Source of the DNA: Thiosocius sp963753845
GTDB taxonomy: Bacteria; Pseudomonadota; Gammaproteobacteria; Chromatiales; Chromatiaceae
Length of the DNA: 64,000 nucleotides
Direction of reading: 5' to 3'
Assembly (NCBI GenBank): GCA_963753845.1
Contig: CAVWEI010000002.1
Coordinates: 186,001 to 250,000, forward strand
Below are positions 1-8,200 of this stretch, in pieces (position 1 is the first letter of the stretch; the number at the start of each line of letters is the position of its first letter). The notes under the pieces are model-generated. The model had not been told where the DNA came from. It made no database searches and was given only the letters and a program-made list of their open reading frames with translations. Both the position numbers and the translations under genes were made by a program.

Positions 1-543
1 TTCATGTTCATGTTCAATCGTTACCAGGACCTGATCAATCGTCACAAGACCTCTGATCTTTCGGATTCACAACCAACGAAAGGAAATATCGAGGGCGGTC
101 TTACAACCATCGAAGAGAAGGCACTGGGCAACATCCAGAAAATCGGCAAGGAATGCATGGTGGACGGTGTACTGGACAAGGCGGAAGCACCCACAGGGCC
201 TGGTCTCTGGTTCATGGATTCCTCGTCCGCGGCCGCGGAGATGGTGACTTTGGCTGCCGCAGCGGGATACGTGTTGCACTTCTTTCCCACCGGACAGGGG
301 AACATCATCGGTAACCCGATTATTCCGGTGATCAAGATCTGCGCCAATCCGCGTACGGTTCGTACCATGAGCGAGCATGTCGATGTGGATGTGTCCGCCC
401 TGTTGCGTAAAGAAATGACCCCCGACGGAGCCGGCGATGCACTCCTCGACAGTATGTTCAGAACCGCAAATGGGCGCCTTACCTCAGCGGAGGCACTCGG
501 GCATCGGGAGTTCGTACTCACCAGGCTCTATGAAAGCGCGTAG
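1..543 (+). CDS. suyB: (2R)-sulfolactate sulfo-lyase beta subunit, 3' end (partial)
   Basis: C-terminal 180 residues of a UxaA/altronate-dehydratase-type protein; the reading frame is open from base 1, so the true start is left of the window. The segment GLWFMDSSS, followed by the Gly/Pro-rich stretch with FFPTGQGN and GNPIIPVIKICAN, is the usual C-terminal part of the altronate dehydratase/SuyB family. In known systems SuyAB eliminates sulfite from R-sulfolactate to give pyruvate in the cytoplasm. The choice of SuyB over altronate or galactarate dehydratase rests on the context: hpsN, slcC and comC homologues follow on the same strand. The small alpha subunit suyA is not visible and would be expected immediately upstream. 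Confidence 0.8.
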   Translation, partial: FMFMFNRYQDLINRHKTSDLSDSQPTKGNIEGGLTTIEEKALGNIQKIGKECMVDGVLDKAEAPTGPGLWFMDSSSAAAEMVTLAAAAGYVLHFFPTGQGNIIGNPIIPVIKICANPRTVRTMSEHVDVDVSALLRKEMTPDGAGDALLDSMFRTANGRLTSAEALGHREFVLTRLYESA

Positions 544-623
544 CGCGGATGAAGCATCTGGCATATTTGATCCAGCCCGGATGATCGCTCGACTGACGGC
601 CTGCCATACAGAAGGGAGGAGTA

Positions 624-878
624 ATGCGTACACGCGCTGATTTCTGGTACCTGGTCGCATCAGGAGCACTTTTCGGATTATTCGTTCTCGATGTGCTCCT
701 GGGTAAAGCGGCCCTGAATTCTGAATTCGAACCGATTCTAAAGCTCGGCGACGTAGGAGAATTTCTGGTTCTTTTGGCAGCGGTCATCTTGTTTGTGATT
801 GAAGTGCTGCGTCGTGAAGCAGAAGAAACCGAACTTAAAACAAAATCTGCCATTGCAGCAGAGGAGGAGAAAAAGTGA
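624..878 (+). CDS. Small two-helix membrane protein, TRAP operon leader gene
   Basis: An 84-residue protein with two hydrophobic segments (about residues 8-27 and 47-62) and a charged, Glu/Lys-rich C-terminal tail (EETELKTKSAIAAEEEKK). A strong ribosome site (GGGAGGAG) precedes the ATG. Its stop overlaps the dctP start by 4 bases, so it is co-translated with the TRAP substrate-binding gene. No family is recognised. It may be an accessory or anchoring subunit of the TRAP system, which is inference from position and topology only. Confidence 0.6.
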   Translation: MRTRADFWYLVASGALFGLFVLDVLLGKAALNSEFEPILKLGDVGEFLVLLAAVILFVIEVLRREAEETELKTKSAIAAEEEKK

Positions 879-2026
879 AACGTGATCCTGAAACAATCGA
901 ATCCATAGAGCGTCGTCGTTTCTTCGAGCTTACCGGCAAATACGGCTTCACCGCCGCGGTCGTGGCGGGGGCAGCAGGCAGCCTGCTGATCAGCGAAGAG
1001 GCGGCCGCCGCTTCCGCCAAAGAGGAAAGAGATCGCGAAGAGGCGGCGAAGTACAAAATGACCATCGCAACGGCCTACGTGCTGGGTGCAACGCGCAGCT
1101 ATCCGATAATGCAGCTGGATTTCAAAGAGAATATCCAGAACGTAACCAACGGCCAGGTCTACGTGAAGCTTTCGCCGGGCGGCCAGCTGGGGGCCGGGGG
1201 TGCGCTGGCTCAAAAAGTGCAGCAGGGCACCATCCAGGGCGCTCAACACTCGATCTCCAACTTTGCGCCCTTTGCACCGGTCGTAGACCTGATCAATCTT
1301 CCTTATTTCTGTGGCGAAAACCAGAAGTTCGTTAACCTCACTGGTTCAGACGCGTGGCGCAATACAGTCCATCCCATGGTCGAAGCCAAGGGCTTCAAGC
1401 CACTGTGGTACGTGGTCATCGATCCGCGTGTCGTGGCCCTGCGTAAAGGCGGCAATGGCCCAATAAAGACGCCGGCGGATCTTGCCGGCATCAAATTCCG
1501 CGTGCCAGGCTCGCAAATGTTGCAACAGTACTATCGCGCTCTGGGGGCCAACCCCACGCCGGTGGCCTGGGGTGAGACGCCGTCCGCTATCAAGCAGGGT
1601 GTGGCGGATGCGCTCGATCCGGCCGTCGGGGCTTTGTTCGTGTTCGGCTTCAAGGACATTCTCTCCTGGGTGACGTTTACCCGTGCCGTCCCTGACGCGC
1701 AGGTCTACTCCTGCAACCTGGAATGGTTCAACGGGCTACCGGTGTCTGTACGCGAAGGCATCGAGTTCGCGAGCGAGGTGACGTCGCATCAGAACCTGGC
1801 GAAAGTGCCGGCATCCCGGGCCTATGCCATGGCCGAGATGCGTCAATCAGGTGTTCAGTTCTACACGCCTACGGCGGATGAGTTCGAACAGTGGGTGCAG
1901 AAGGGCGGGCATCAGAACGCTGAATGGGACTCGTACAAGAACGAGTTGGCGGGTTCCATCGCGAACTTCGATAAGTTGCTGGAAGCGGCGAACACACAAG
2001 GCCGCTACTACGTCAACGATGCCTGA
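875..2026 (+). CDS. TRAP transporter substrate-binding protein (DctP family), predicted Tat export
   Basis: 383 residues. The N-terminus has a twin-arginine-like signal (RRRFFELTGKYG) followed by a hydrophobic segment and an Ala-rich cleavage region, then an acidic/basic linker (about residues 49-62). The DctP fold follows, with its typical R-x-P-G motif (KFRVPGSQM), a GETPSAIKQG-like segment and the conserved VDALDPAV-type region. It should bind the sulfonate substrate in the periplasm and deliver it to the DctQM permease encoded next. Its location between suyB and hpsN makes DHPS or sulfolactate the likely ligand, equivalent to the HpsKLM TRAP system of Cupriavidus pinatubonensis. A Tat signal would imply export as a folded protein, which is less usual for DctP proteins. 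Confidence 0.85.
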   Translation: MKRDPETIESIERRRFFELTGKYGFTAAVVAGAAGSLLISEEAAAASAKEERDREEAAKYKMTIATAYVLGATRSYPIMQLDFKENIQNVTNGQVYVKLSPGGQLGAGGALAQKVQQGTIQGAQHSISNFAPFAPVVDLINLPYFCGENQKFVNLTGSDAWRNTVHPMVEAKGFKPLWYVVIDPRVVALRKGGNGPIKTPADLAGIKFRVPGSQMLQQYYRALGANPTPVAWGETPSAIKQGVADALDPAVGALFVFGFKDILSWVTFTRAVPDAQVYSCNLEWFNGLPVSVREGIEFASEVTSHQNLAKVPASRAYAMAEMRQSGVQFYTPTADEFEQWVQKGGHQNAEWDSYKNELAGSIANFDKLLEAANTQGRYYVNDA

Positions 2027-2037
2027 ATGGTGACCGG

Positions 2038-2064
2038 GTGGGTCACCCCGCCGGGGTGACTCAC
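2038..2064 (+). promoter_or_regulatory. Intercistronic hairpin between dctP and dctQ
   Basis: The arms GTCACCCC (2042-2049) and GGGGTGAC (2053-2060) are perfect complements around a 3-base GCC loop, and flanking bases extend the stem to about 12 pairs with one G-U. There is no T-run, so it is more likely an RNA-stabilising or attenuating element than a full terminator. Such hairpins commonly raise periplasmic binding-protein levels above those of the permease; that role here is inferred from position. Confidence 0.6.
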
Positions 2065-2103
2065 GTTCTCTTGAAGGCTCATTCCCGAACGGGAGGCATC
2101 GTC

Positions 2104-2619
2104 GTGCGATACATACTGAAACAAATCGACCAGAATCTCGAACGTTGGTTGCTGTTGGTTTTCTACTCAATGATCGTAATGACCATTGGCACCGAAGTTG
2201 TACGTCGCTTTGTTCTCTCCTACTCGTCGATCTGGGGCGAGGAGATAGCACGCTACGCATTCATTTATCTGGTCTGGATAGGTGTTTCGGCCGCAGTGCG
2301 CGATCGCGCGCATATCCGCATCGACGTGGTGATGCAGTTTCTCTCGGCGCGCGGCAAAGCGCTTATCTACCTGTTTGGCGACTTTGTGATGCTGGCCGTC
2401 GCTCTTCTTGCCCTGTTTTACTCGTTCGAAACGTTGATGACTTCGATCAAATTCGGATCGGTAACTCACGGCCTGCGTATCGACCAGGCCTGGTTTCTGG
2501 CGGCGGTGCCTTTCGGCTTTACGCTCACCTGTTTTCGTCTGGTCCAGTCGATCTGGCGCGATGGGGGCGATCTGCGTCGTGGGCGTCCCGTATATGAAGG
2601 TGCGAGGTTATTCGACTAA
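2104..2619 (+). CDS. TRAP transporter small permease (DctQ family)
   Basis: 171 residues, with four hydrophobic helices as expected for DctQ. The family signature is visible in the region W-x-E-E-x-A-R-Y (WGEEIARYAFIYLVWIG) and in the following R-D-R-A-H-I-R-I-D motif. The GTG at 2104 is preferred over an upstream ATG at 2038 because GGGAGG sits 7 bases before it, and the upstream ATG would place coding sequence across the hairpin at 2038-2064. The stop overlaps the start of the large permease by one base. It should act with DctP and DctM for sulfonate uptake. Confidence 0.85.
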   Translation: MRYILKQIDQNLERWLLLVFYSMIVMTIGTEVVRRFVLSYSSIWGEEIARYAFIYLVWIGVSAAVRDRAHIRIDVVMQFLSARGKALIYLFGDFVMLAVALLALFYSFETLMTSIKFGSVTHGLRIDQAWFLAAVPFGFTLTCFRLVQSIWRDGGDLRRGRPVYEGARLFD

Positions 2620-3929
2620 TGGAACATCTTTACCAACAGGATACCTTCGAGCTGGTACTGGGGTGGCAGTTCTGGGTGCCACTGATCATCGCAGTCATCA
2701 TGATCGTGCTTGCCGTGCCGGTATGGGCGGTACTCGGCGTGACCTCCATCTCCATGCTCTACCTCTCCGGCGCGTTGCCGCTTTCTCTGGTCGGTGAAGC
2801 GCTGTTCGATGGGATCGATGCCTTCGCGCTGATTGCCGTACCGCTGTTCATTCTTACAGGCGACGTACTGGTAAGAACGGGGCTCTCACACAAACTGCTG
2901 GACGTCGCTGAGGCGCTTGTAGGCGGTTTCCGTTCCGGGTTTGGCACCGCCACGGTGCTGGTGTGCGGCTTCTTTGCCTGCATCTCGGGCTCCGACGCCG
3001 CGGGCGCCGCGGGCGTCGGCCGTATGACCATCGACCGCCTCGTCGAGCAGGGTTATCCGAAGCCTTACGCCTGCGCCCTGGTGGCCTCCGGTGCCTGTAC
3101 AGGCATTCTGATACCACCGTCGATTGCGTACATCATTATCGGACTGATCCTGGGGATCTCGGCGTCGACCCTGTTTCTCGCAGCGATAATACCCGGGCTC
3201 CTGGTGATGCTGACCATCATGATCACGAACGTGGTCATGAACCGGATCAAGGGCTACGAAAACGCGAATCAGGGTTTCTCGTTCGCCCGTATCTGGAAGG
3301 CGTTGTACGACGGCCGTTACGCACTGATTGTGCCGTTCATCATCCTCGGCGGGATCTATACCGGTATTTTCACGCCCACCGAGGCCGCGGCGGTCGCGGT
3401 GGTGACGACGATCATCATCGGACTTTTCCAGCGTACGATTACGCTTGCGGATTTCCCCAAGATGTTGGCGAGCTCGGCCAAGGTCAACGGGGTGATCGTA
3501 CCGATCATCGCGTTCTCCTTGCCGTTGGCGCAGACCCTGGCCGCGCTTGAAGTCCCGCAGGGGTTTGTATATGCAATGACCTCGGTGACCGACAGCGAGA
3601 CAGTCATCATTCTGATGATGATCTTCATCCTGATCATCGCCGGCTGTGTCATGGAGACAACGCCGAATATCGTGATTCTCGCGCCGATCATGCTGCCCCT
3701 GGCCCAGGAGATCGGCATGAATGAGATTCACTTCTGCATCATGATGGTGACGTCCCTCGGGGTTGGATTCATAACCCCGCCACTCGGGCTGAACCTGTTC
3801 GTCGTTTCCGGTTTGACCGGGACCCCAATCCTCAAAGTGGCTGGCAAAGCAGTGCCTTACGTCCTTGCCATGTTCTTTGTCGTGCTGTTGCTCGCCTTCG
3901 TGCCGCAACTTTCGACTTGGGCGCTGTAA
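2619..3929 (+). CDS. TRAP transporter large permease (DctM family)
   Basis: 436 residues, hydrophobic throughout, the usual length for DctM with about a dozen membrane segments. Family motifs include PLFILTGDVLVRTGLS, the SGSDAAGAAGVG region, IPPSIAYIIIG and, near the C-terminus, the FITPPLGLNLFV signature. It forms the channel that couples Na+ or proton entry to uptake of the substrate bound by the DctP protein. It overlaps dctQ (TAATG) and is followed 51 bases later by hpsN, consistent with one transcript for uptake and catabolism. Confidence 0.9.
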   Translation: MEHLYQQDTFELVLGWQFWVPLIIAVIMIVLAVPVWAVLGVTSISMLYLSGALPLSLVGEALFDGIDAFALIAVPLFILTGDVLVRTGLSHKLLDVAEALVGGFRSGFGTATVLVCGFFACISGSDAAGAAGVGRMTIDRLVEQGYPKPYACALVASGACTGILIPPSIAYIIIGLILGISASTLFLAAIIPGLLVMLTIMITNVVMNRIKGYENANQGFSFARIWKALYDGRYALIVPFIILGGIYTGIFTPTEAAAVAVVTTIIIGLFQRTITLADFPKMLASSAKVNGVIVPIIAFSLPLAQTLAALEVPQGFVYAMTSVTDSETVIILMMIFILIIAGCVMETTPNIVILAPIMLPLAQEIGMNEIHFCIMMVTSLGVGFITPPLGLNLFVVSGLTGTPILKVAGKAVPYVLAMFFVVLLLAFVPQLSTWAL

Positions 3930-3980
3930 TGACGGTAAGCAGTCGACTTTTTTTATCCTGACCAAATTAGAGAGAAACTC

Positions 3981-5294
3981 ATGACTATTGAATACCTGAA
4001 AAAGGCAGACAAAACCGCCGCCAGTGGTGAGGACGACACCCGTAAAATCGTCTCCGATATGCTCTCTGCGATCGAGGCCGGCGGCGAAGATAAGGTACGC
4101 GAGTACGCAGAGAAACTGGACAGGTACACCGGCAATATCGTCGTCACGCCCGAAGAGATAGCCGCAGCGACTGCCAAAGTGCCTCAACAGGTCAAGGATG
4201 ATATCCAGTTCGCCTACGATCGCGTGCGTGGTTTTGCAGAGAAGCAACGGGCAGCACTGATCGACTTCGAAGTCGAACTCTCGCCTGGTCTGTTTGCCGG
4301 GCAGAAGCAGATACCCGTCGCCACTGCGGGTTGTTACGTACCCGGTGGGCGCTACTCGCACGTGGCTTCTGCGGTGATGTCGGTGGCGACCGCCAAGGCA
4401 GCGGGCGTGGATCATGTGATCGCATGTTCGCCGCCGAAGCCGGGTGCGGGGGTTAATCCCGCGATCATCTATACCGCCGATCTCTGTGGCGCAGATACCA
4501 TCCTTGCGCTGGGTGGCGTGCAGGGTATCGCCGCCATGGCCTTTGGACTTTTCACGGGTCACGCGGCGGACATCCTGGTTGGTCCGGGGAATCGGTTCGT
4601 AGCCGAGGCCAAGCGCATGCTGTTCGGCCGGGTCGGTATCGACCTGTTTGCCGGTCCCACGGAAATAGCGATTATCGCCGACAAAACTGCGGACCCCGCA
4701 ATTGTGGCCAGCGACCTGGTAGGTCAGGCCGAGCATGGGCTGGATACCCCTTGCTGGTTGATCACTCTTGACCGTGCTTTGGGTCAGAAAGTGATGGAGC
4801 TGGTTCCGGAACTCATCGCCAAATTGCCGGATACCGCACGCACGGCCGCAGAGGCGTCCTGGCGCGATTACGGTGAGGTGGTCTTGTGCTCCGACCGGGA
4901 AGAGGCCGCCCAGGTGAGCGACGACTATGCCGGTGAGCATCTCGAGGTACAGGCGGAAGATCTCGACTGGTGGGTCAATCGTCTGCGCAACTATGGTTCA
5001 TTGTTCGTCGGTGAAGAGACCACCGTGGCGTTCGGTGACAAGTGCTCGGGTACCAATCACATCCTGCCTACCAAGGGCGCCGGTCGCTACACCGGCGGCC
5101 TGTCTGCCGGCAAGTTCATCAAGACCGTGACCACCCAGCGTATGAGCCGGGAGGCGAACCGGGAGGTTGCATCCGCCTGCGCCAGGATCTCGCGCCTCGA
5201 GGGTATGGAGGCGCACGCACGCACGGGTGACGATCGCCTGTTCAAGTATTTCCCGAAAGAGTCATTCAGTCTGCAGCCGGAACCTTTCGAGTGA
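3981..5294 (+). CDS. hpsN: Sulfopropanediol 3-dehydrogenase (histidinol dehydrogenase-like)
   Basis: 437 residues of the HisD superfamily. Zn-ligand regions are recognisable: GQAEHG near residues 247-252, the Asp in GDKCSGTNHILPT, and the C-terminal His in EGMEAHARTGD. The NAD-contact region VGPGNRFVAEAKR is also present. HpsN oxidises the C3 hydroxyl of R-DHPS through the aldehyde to R-sulfolactate with two NAD+, in the cytoplasm. A histidine-biosynthetic role is unlikely: no his gene is adjacent, QAEHG replaces the QAEHD of true HisD, and the neighbours are a TRAP transporter, two more alcohol dehydrogenases and suyB. The AGAGAAACTC site before the ATG is moderate. Its stop overlaps the next gene by 4 bases. 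Confidence 0.85.
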   Translation: MTIEYLKKADKTAASGEDDTRKIVSDMLSAIEAGGEDKVREYAEKLDRYTGNIVVTPEEIAAATAKVPQQVKDDIQFAYDRVRGFAEKQRAALIDFEVELSPGLFAGQKQIPVATAGCYVPGGRYSHVASAVMSVATAKAAGVDHVIACSPPKPGAGVNPAIIYTADLCGADTILALGGVQGIAAMAFGLFTGHAADILVGPGNRFVAEAKRMLFGRVGIDLFAGPTEIAIIADKTADPAIVASDLVGQAEHGLDTPCWLITLDRALGQKVMELVPELIAKLPDTARTAAEASWRDYGEVVLCSDREEAAQVSDDYAGEHLEVQAEDLDWWVNRLRNYGSLFVGEETTVAFGDKCSGTNHILPTKGAGRYTGGLSAGKFIKTVTTQRMSREANREVASACARISRLEGMEAHARTGDDRLFKYFPKESFSLQPEPFE

Positions 5295-6052
5295 TGACCG
5301 ATTTCAGCCTCGCGGGCAAGGTTGCTTTGGTGACCGGTGGTACGTCCGGCATCGGTCGGCGTCAGGGGCTGGCGCTGGCGCTGGCCGGTGCCGCGGTGGT
5401 GCTGCTCGGACGCCGTGAGGCGCAACTGCAAGAGGCCGTCGTCGAGATTGAGGCCGCAGGGGGGAAGGCAGCGGCGCTTCCCGCCGATCTTGGCGACCGC
5501 GGTCTGCTTCCCGGGATAGCGGAGAGTGCCGCACTGCCTTTTGGTCCGATCGATATCCTGATCAACGCGGCAGGTGTCAATTTTCGCCAGCCGGTTGAAG
5601 AAATCACGCTTGAGAGCTGGGACGCGACGCTCAATCTCAACCTGGCGGTGCCCTTTTTTCTTGCGCGCGAACTGGTGCCGGCCATGAAGCAACGAGGCTG
5701 GGGCAGGATCATAAATATCGCCTCCCTGCAGTCGAGCCGTGCCTTTCCAAATGGTCTGGCATACGGTGCCTCCAAGGGCGGCATCTCGCAGTTGACACGT
5801 GCCATGACCGAGGCCTGGTCGCGAGACGGCATTACCTGCAATGCGATCGCGCCCGGTTTTTTCCCCACTGAGCTGACCGCGCCTGTTTACGAGAACCCCG
5901 AGTTGCTGGGCAAGCTGGCCGCCCAGACCACCATTGGTCGCAATGGCGTGCTTTCGGACCTGGATGGATTGACCGTGTTTCTGGCCTCGCCGGCCTCAGA
6001 TTACGTCACCGGCCAGGTCATCCATCTCGACGGCGGCTTCACAGCGAAATAG
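5291..6052 (+). CDS. hpsO: Short-chain dehydrogenase, probable DHPS 2-dehydrogenase
   Basis: 253 residues, a classical SDR. The nucleotide-binding TGGTSGIG is at residues 15-22, the NAAG motif is near 93, and the catalytic Ser (IASLQSS) and Y-x-x-x-K (YGASK) lie in the second half. It overlaps hpsN by 4 bases (ATGA), so the two are translationally coupled. In Cupriavidus pinatubonensis, HpsO and HpsP are DHPS 2-dehydrogenases that interconvert DHPS enantiomers through the 2-keto compound so that HpsN can use both. That role is transferred here from gene order and family. The substrate cannot be read from the sequence, and which of the two homologues has which stereospecificity is not decided. 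Confidence 0.75.
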   Translation: MMTDFSLAGKVALVTGGTSGIGRRQGLALALAGAAVVLLGRREAQLQEAVVEIEAAGGKAAALPADLGDRGLLPGIAESAALPFGPIDILINAAGVNFRQPVEEITLESWDATLNLNLAVPFFLARELVPAMKQRGWGRIINIASLQSSRAFPNGLAYGASKGGISQLTRAMTEAWSRDGITCNAIAPGFFPTELTAPVYENPELLGKLAAQTTIGRNGVLSDLDGLTVFLASPASDYVTGQVIHLDGGFTAK

Positions 6053-6063
6053 GTAAGAAACGT

Positions 6064-7056
6064 ATGAAAGCACTCGTATATACAGACACGCTTGAGGTGC
6101 AGTACCGGGATGAACCGGATCCAGCGCCGGGCCCGGGTGAGGCACTGGTCAAGATAGAGGCAGTAGGCATCTGCGGATCGGACATGCATGCCTATCACGG
6201 TCATGATGCGCGTCGGATTCCCCCGCTGATACTTGGGCACGAGGCCGTGGGTGTGGTGCAGAACGGTGCGCAAAAGGGCCGGCACGTGGTTCTCAACCCG
6301 CTGATGACCTGCGGTATCTGTGACCACTGTCAGGGTGGGCGTTCCAACCTGTGTGCGAAGCGGGAACTGATAGGCATGCGCCTCGCCGGTGCCTTCGCGC
6401 AATACATCACCATACCCGAACGCAATCTGCTGGATATGCCGCAGGATATGGATCCCGTGATCGCCAGCCTTGCCGAACCTGCCGCGACTTCGCTGCATGC
6501 GATCTATCTGGCGGAGAAGGTACTTCACCGGCCGCTCTCAGAATGTCGCGCCCTCGTGTTGGGCGGCGGGTCTATTGGCGCCTTCGCCGCGTTGATGCTG
6601 AAAGACAAGGGTTGTATCGAAATCTTCCTTGGCGACACCAATCCTTTGCGAAGACACACGGCGGAAAAACTGGGGTGTTGCACGGTCTATGATCCCTTGG
6701 GGGACGACCTGCCTGAAGCGAATAGTTTCGAACTTGTTATCGATGCGGTCGGCAGTGGACGAACACGCGCGGCATCGTGCCGCTTTGTTTGTTCGGGTGG
6801 GGTCATTTCACATGTCGGCCTGCAGGATAACGAGCCGGGTCTGGACACTCGCAGGATGACCCTCGAAGAAATCACCTTCCTGGGCAACTATACTTATAGC
6901 GCCGTTGATCTGCGTGCCGCCATTCATGCTTTATACCGAGGTGCGCTGGGCCCGCTGGACTGGGTCGAGACTCGACCGCTGTCTGATGGTGCGGCAGCGT
7001 TTCGTGACATCCACGAAGGCAAGGCGGCCGCGCCGAAAATTGTCCTGCGGCCATGA
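6064..7056 (+). CDS. hpsP: Zn-dependent alcohol dehydrogenase, probable DHPS 2-dehydrogenase
   Basis: 330 residues, medium-chain dehydrogenase family. Catalytic zinc residues are seen in GICGSDMHAYHG (Cys) and LILGHEAVG (His-Glu). Structural-zinc cysteines occur in CGICDHCQGGRSNLC, and the NAD-binding glycine motif is VLGGGSIGAF. It starts 11 bases after hpsO, in the hpsN-O-P order, and probably acts with the SDR enzyme to racemise DHPS at C2 via two NAD-linked steps. Family assignment is firm. The sulfonate substrate is inferred from the neighbours; a polyol such as L-threonine or sorbitol would be the alternative if the context were ignored. Confidence 0.75.
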   Translation: MKALVYTDTLEVQYRDEPDPAPGPGEALVKIEAVGICGSDMHAYHGHDARRIPPLILGHEAVGVVQNGAQKGRHVVLNPLMTCGICDHCQGGRSNLCAKRELIGMRLAGAFAQYITIPERNLLDMPQDMDPVIASLAEPAATSLHAIYLAEKVLHRPLSECRALVLGGGSIGAFAALMLKDKGCIEIFLGDTNPLRRHTAEKLGCCTVYDPLGDDLPEANSFELVIDAVGSGRTRAASCRFVCSGGVISHVGLQDNEPGLDTRRMTLEEITFLGNYTYSAVDLRAAIHALYRGALGPLDWVETRPLSDGAAAFRDIHEGKAAAPKIVLRP

Positions 7057-7140
7057 GCCCGCAACAACTCTCTGACTGCGCGCAAAAGCATCGGGCAGGC
7101 TCATTTGGGAGCCGCCTTTATTTCGCGAAGGGCAAACAGC

Positions 7141-7968
7141 ATGGCAATTAAAAATCTTCTGATCGCATACAGCGGCTCTGATTCATCTGACGCTGCCCTG
7201 GATGCGGCGCTATTCATGCGTGACAAGTACGACGCACACCTCACCGGGCTTTTGGCCCACAATTTTGCGCCGGTGAATCCGAACGTGGGTAGTTGGATTC
7301 CAGAAGACGTTCGGGAGAGTATCAAGGTCGCGCAGGCGCAGGCCACCAAAGATATCGAGGCAAGGTTCAAGCAGCGTATCGCGTCAAACTCGGCCTCCGA
7401 CAAAATTCATTGGATATCGAAGCGTGGTGATGGCAACGCCACAGTAGCGAGTTATGCGCGACTCTTTGACTTGACCATTATCGGCCGCTACGACGCGATA
7501 CGCGGGGAAGATGATGAGTTGCATCCGGACATCGTTGCGATGGTCAGCGGCCGGCCGGTCCTGCTGGTGCCCCGGGAATTCGACATGGCGACATACAATG
7601 AGCACGCTGTGCTCGCCTGGGATGGCAAACGGGCGGCAGCGCGTGCGGTCGCAGACGCCATGCAGATTCTCAAGACCAAGAGCCTGGTCACGATCATCAC
7701 CGTTGCTGACGAATACTCGGAATCGCTGCTGCCCGAAATGAATGTGGAAACCGCTTTACAGCGTCATGGCGTTAAGACCGAGCATGTCCATATCAAGCGC
7801 AAGGGCAAATCTGTCAGCTTCCGCATCCTGGAATTCCTCGAGAAGGCGCAGCCGAGGTTGTTGGTGATGGGTGCCTATGAGCACAGCAAATTTCGTCAGT
7901 CTATTGTGGGCGGGGTCACCAGTAGCGTACTTAGAAAGGCGAAGGTGCCGATATTTATCTCCCACTGA
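7141..7968 (+). CDS. Universal stress protein, two-domain UspA family
   Basis: 275 residues. The N-terminal Usp half begins MAIKNLLIAYSGSDSSDAAL. The C-terminal Usp half ends with LLVMGAYEHSKFRQSIVGGVTS, which matches the ATP-binding pattern G-x2-G-x9-G-(S/T) loosely. The ATG at 7141 was preferred to one at 7105 because it begins exactly at the Usp fold. UspA-type genes are often found inside TRAP and tripartite transporter operons, where they are thought to respond to nucleotide or substrate status. It lies between hpsP and the second transporter, so a regulatory or stress role for the island is plausible, but nothing in the sequence shows the ligand. Confidence 0.8.
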   Translation: MAIKNLLIAYSGSDSSDAALDAALFMRDKYDAHLTGLLAHNFAPVNPNVGSWIPEDVRESIKVAQAQATKDIEARFKQRIASNSASDKIHWISKRGDGNATVASYARLFDLTIIGRYDAIRGEDDELHPDIVAMVSGRPVLLVPREFDMATYNEHAVLAWDGKRAAARAVADAMQILKTKSLVTIITVADEYSESLLPEMNVETALQRHGVKTEHVHIKRKGKSVSFRILEFLEKAQPRLLVMGAYEHSKFRQSIVGGVTSSVLRKAKVPIFISH

Positions 7969-8064
7969 TCGGCTATCGAAAGATCGGGCGAGGTGTGGGG
8001 TCAGAACCAGCGCCGCCGTGGGCGACTGCATGACACAGGGCAGGCGTGTTGATGAGCGGATACA

Positions 8065-8080
8065 AAATGACCGGTCATTT
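8065..8080. promoter_or_regulatory. Perfect 16-bp palindrome upstream of the TctCAB-slcC-comC operon
   Basis: AAATGACCGGTCATTT is a perfect palindrome in the 232-base space between the uspA-like gene and tctC, 121 bases before the tctC ATG. Its form and spacing suit a homodimeric repressor (TetR- or GntR-type). No matching regulator gene is present in the island as seen, so the regulator may lie left of the window. It probably marks a second promoter within the cluster. Confidence 0.55.
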
Positions 8081-8200
8081 GAAACGGATGAGCCGGGTTA
8101 CGGGTGCAGTCCCCATGCTGGCTGGTTGGAGAGGCCTCCAGCAAAACGCCTGCAATTTCAACTTTATGGTTTAAAAAAACAGAGATGAGAGGAGATTAAA

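Noticed and set aside
3929..3960. Terminator after dctM (AGTCGACTTTTTTT)
   Set aside because: The palindrome has no loop and only four pairs per arm; hpsN follows closely in the same direction.
2886..4940. 684-residue open frame on the minus strand over dctM and hpsN
   Set aside because: It is His/Arg/Asp-rich with no domain, and is antisense to two well-supported genes.
3981..5294. Histidinol dehydrogenase of histidine biosynthesis
   Set aside because: No his genes are nearby, the QAEHD motif is changed to QAEHG, and the gene is embedded in sulfonate genes.
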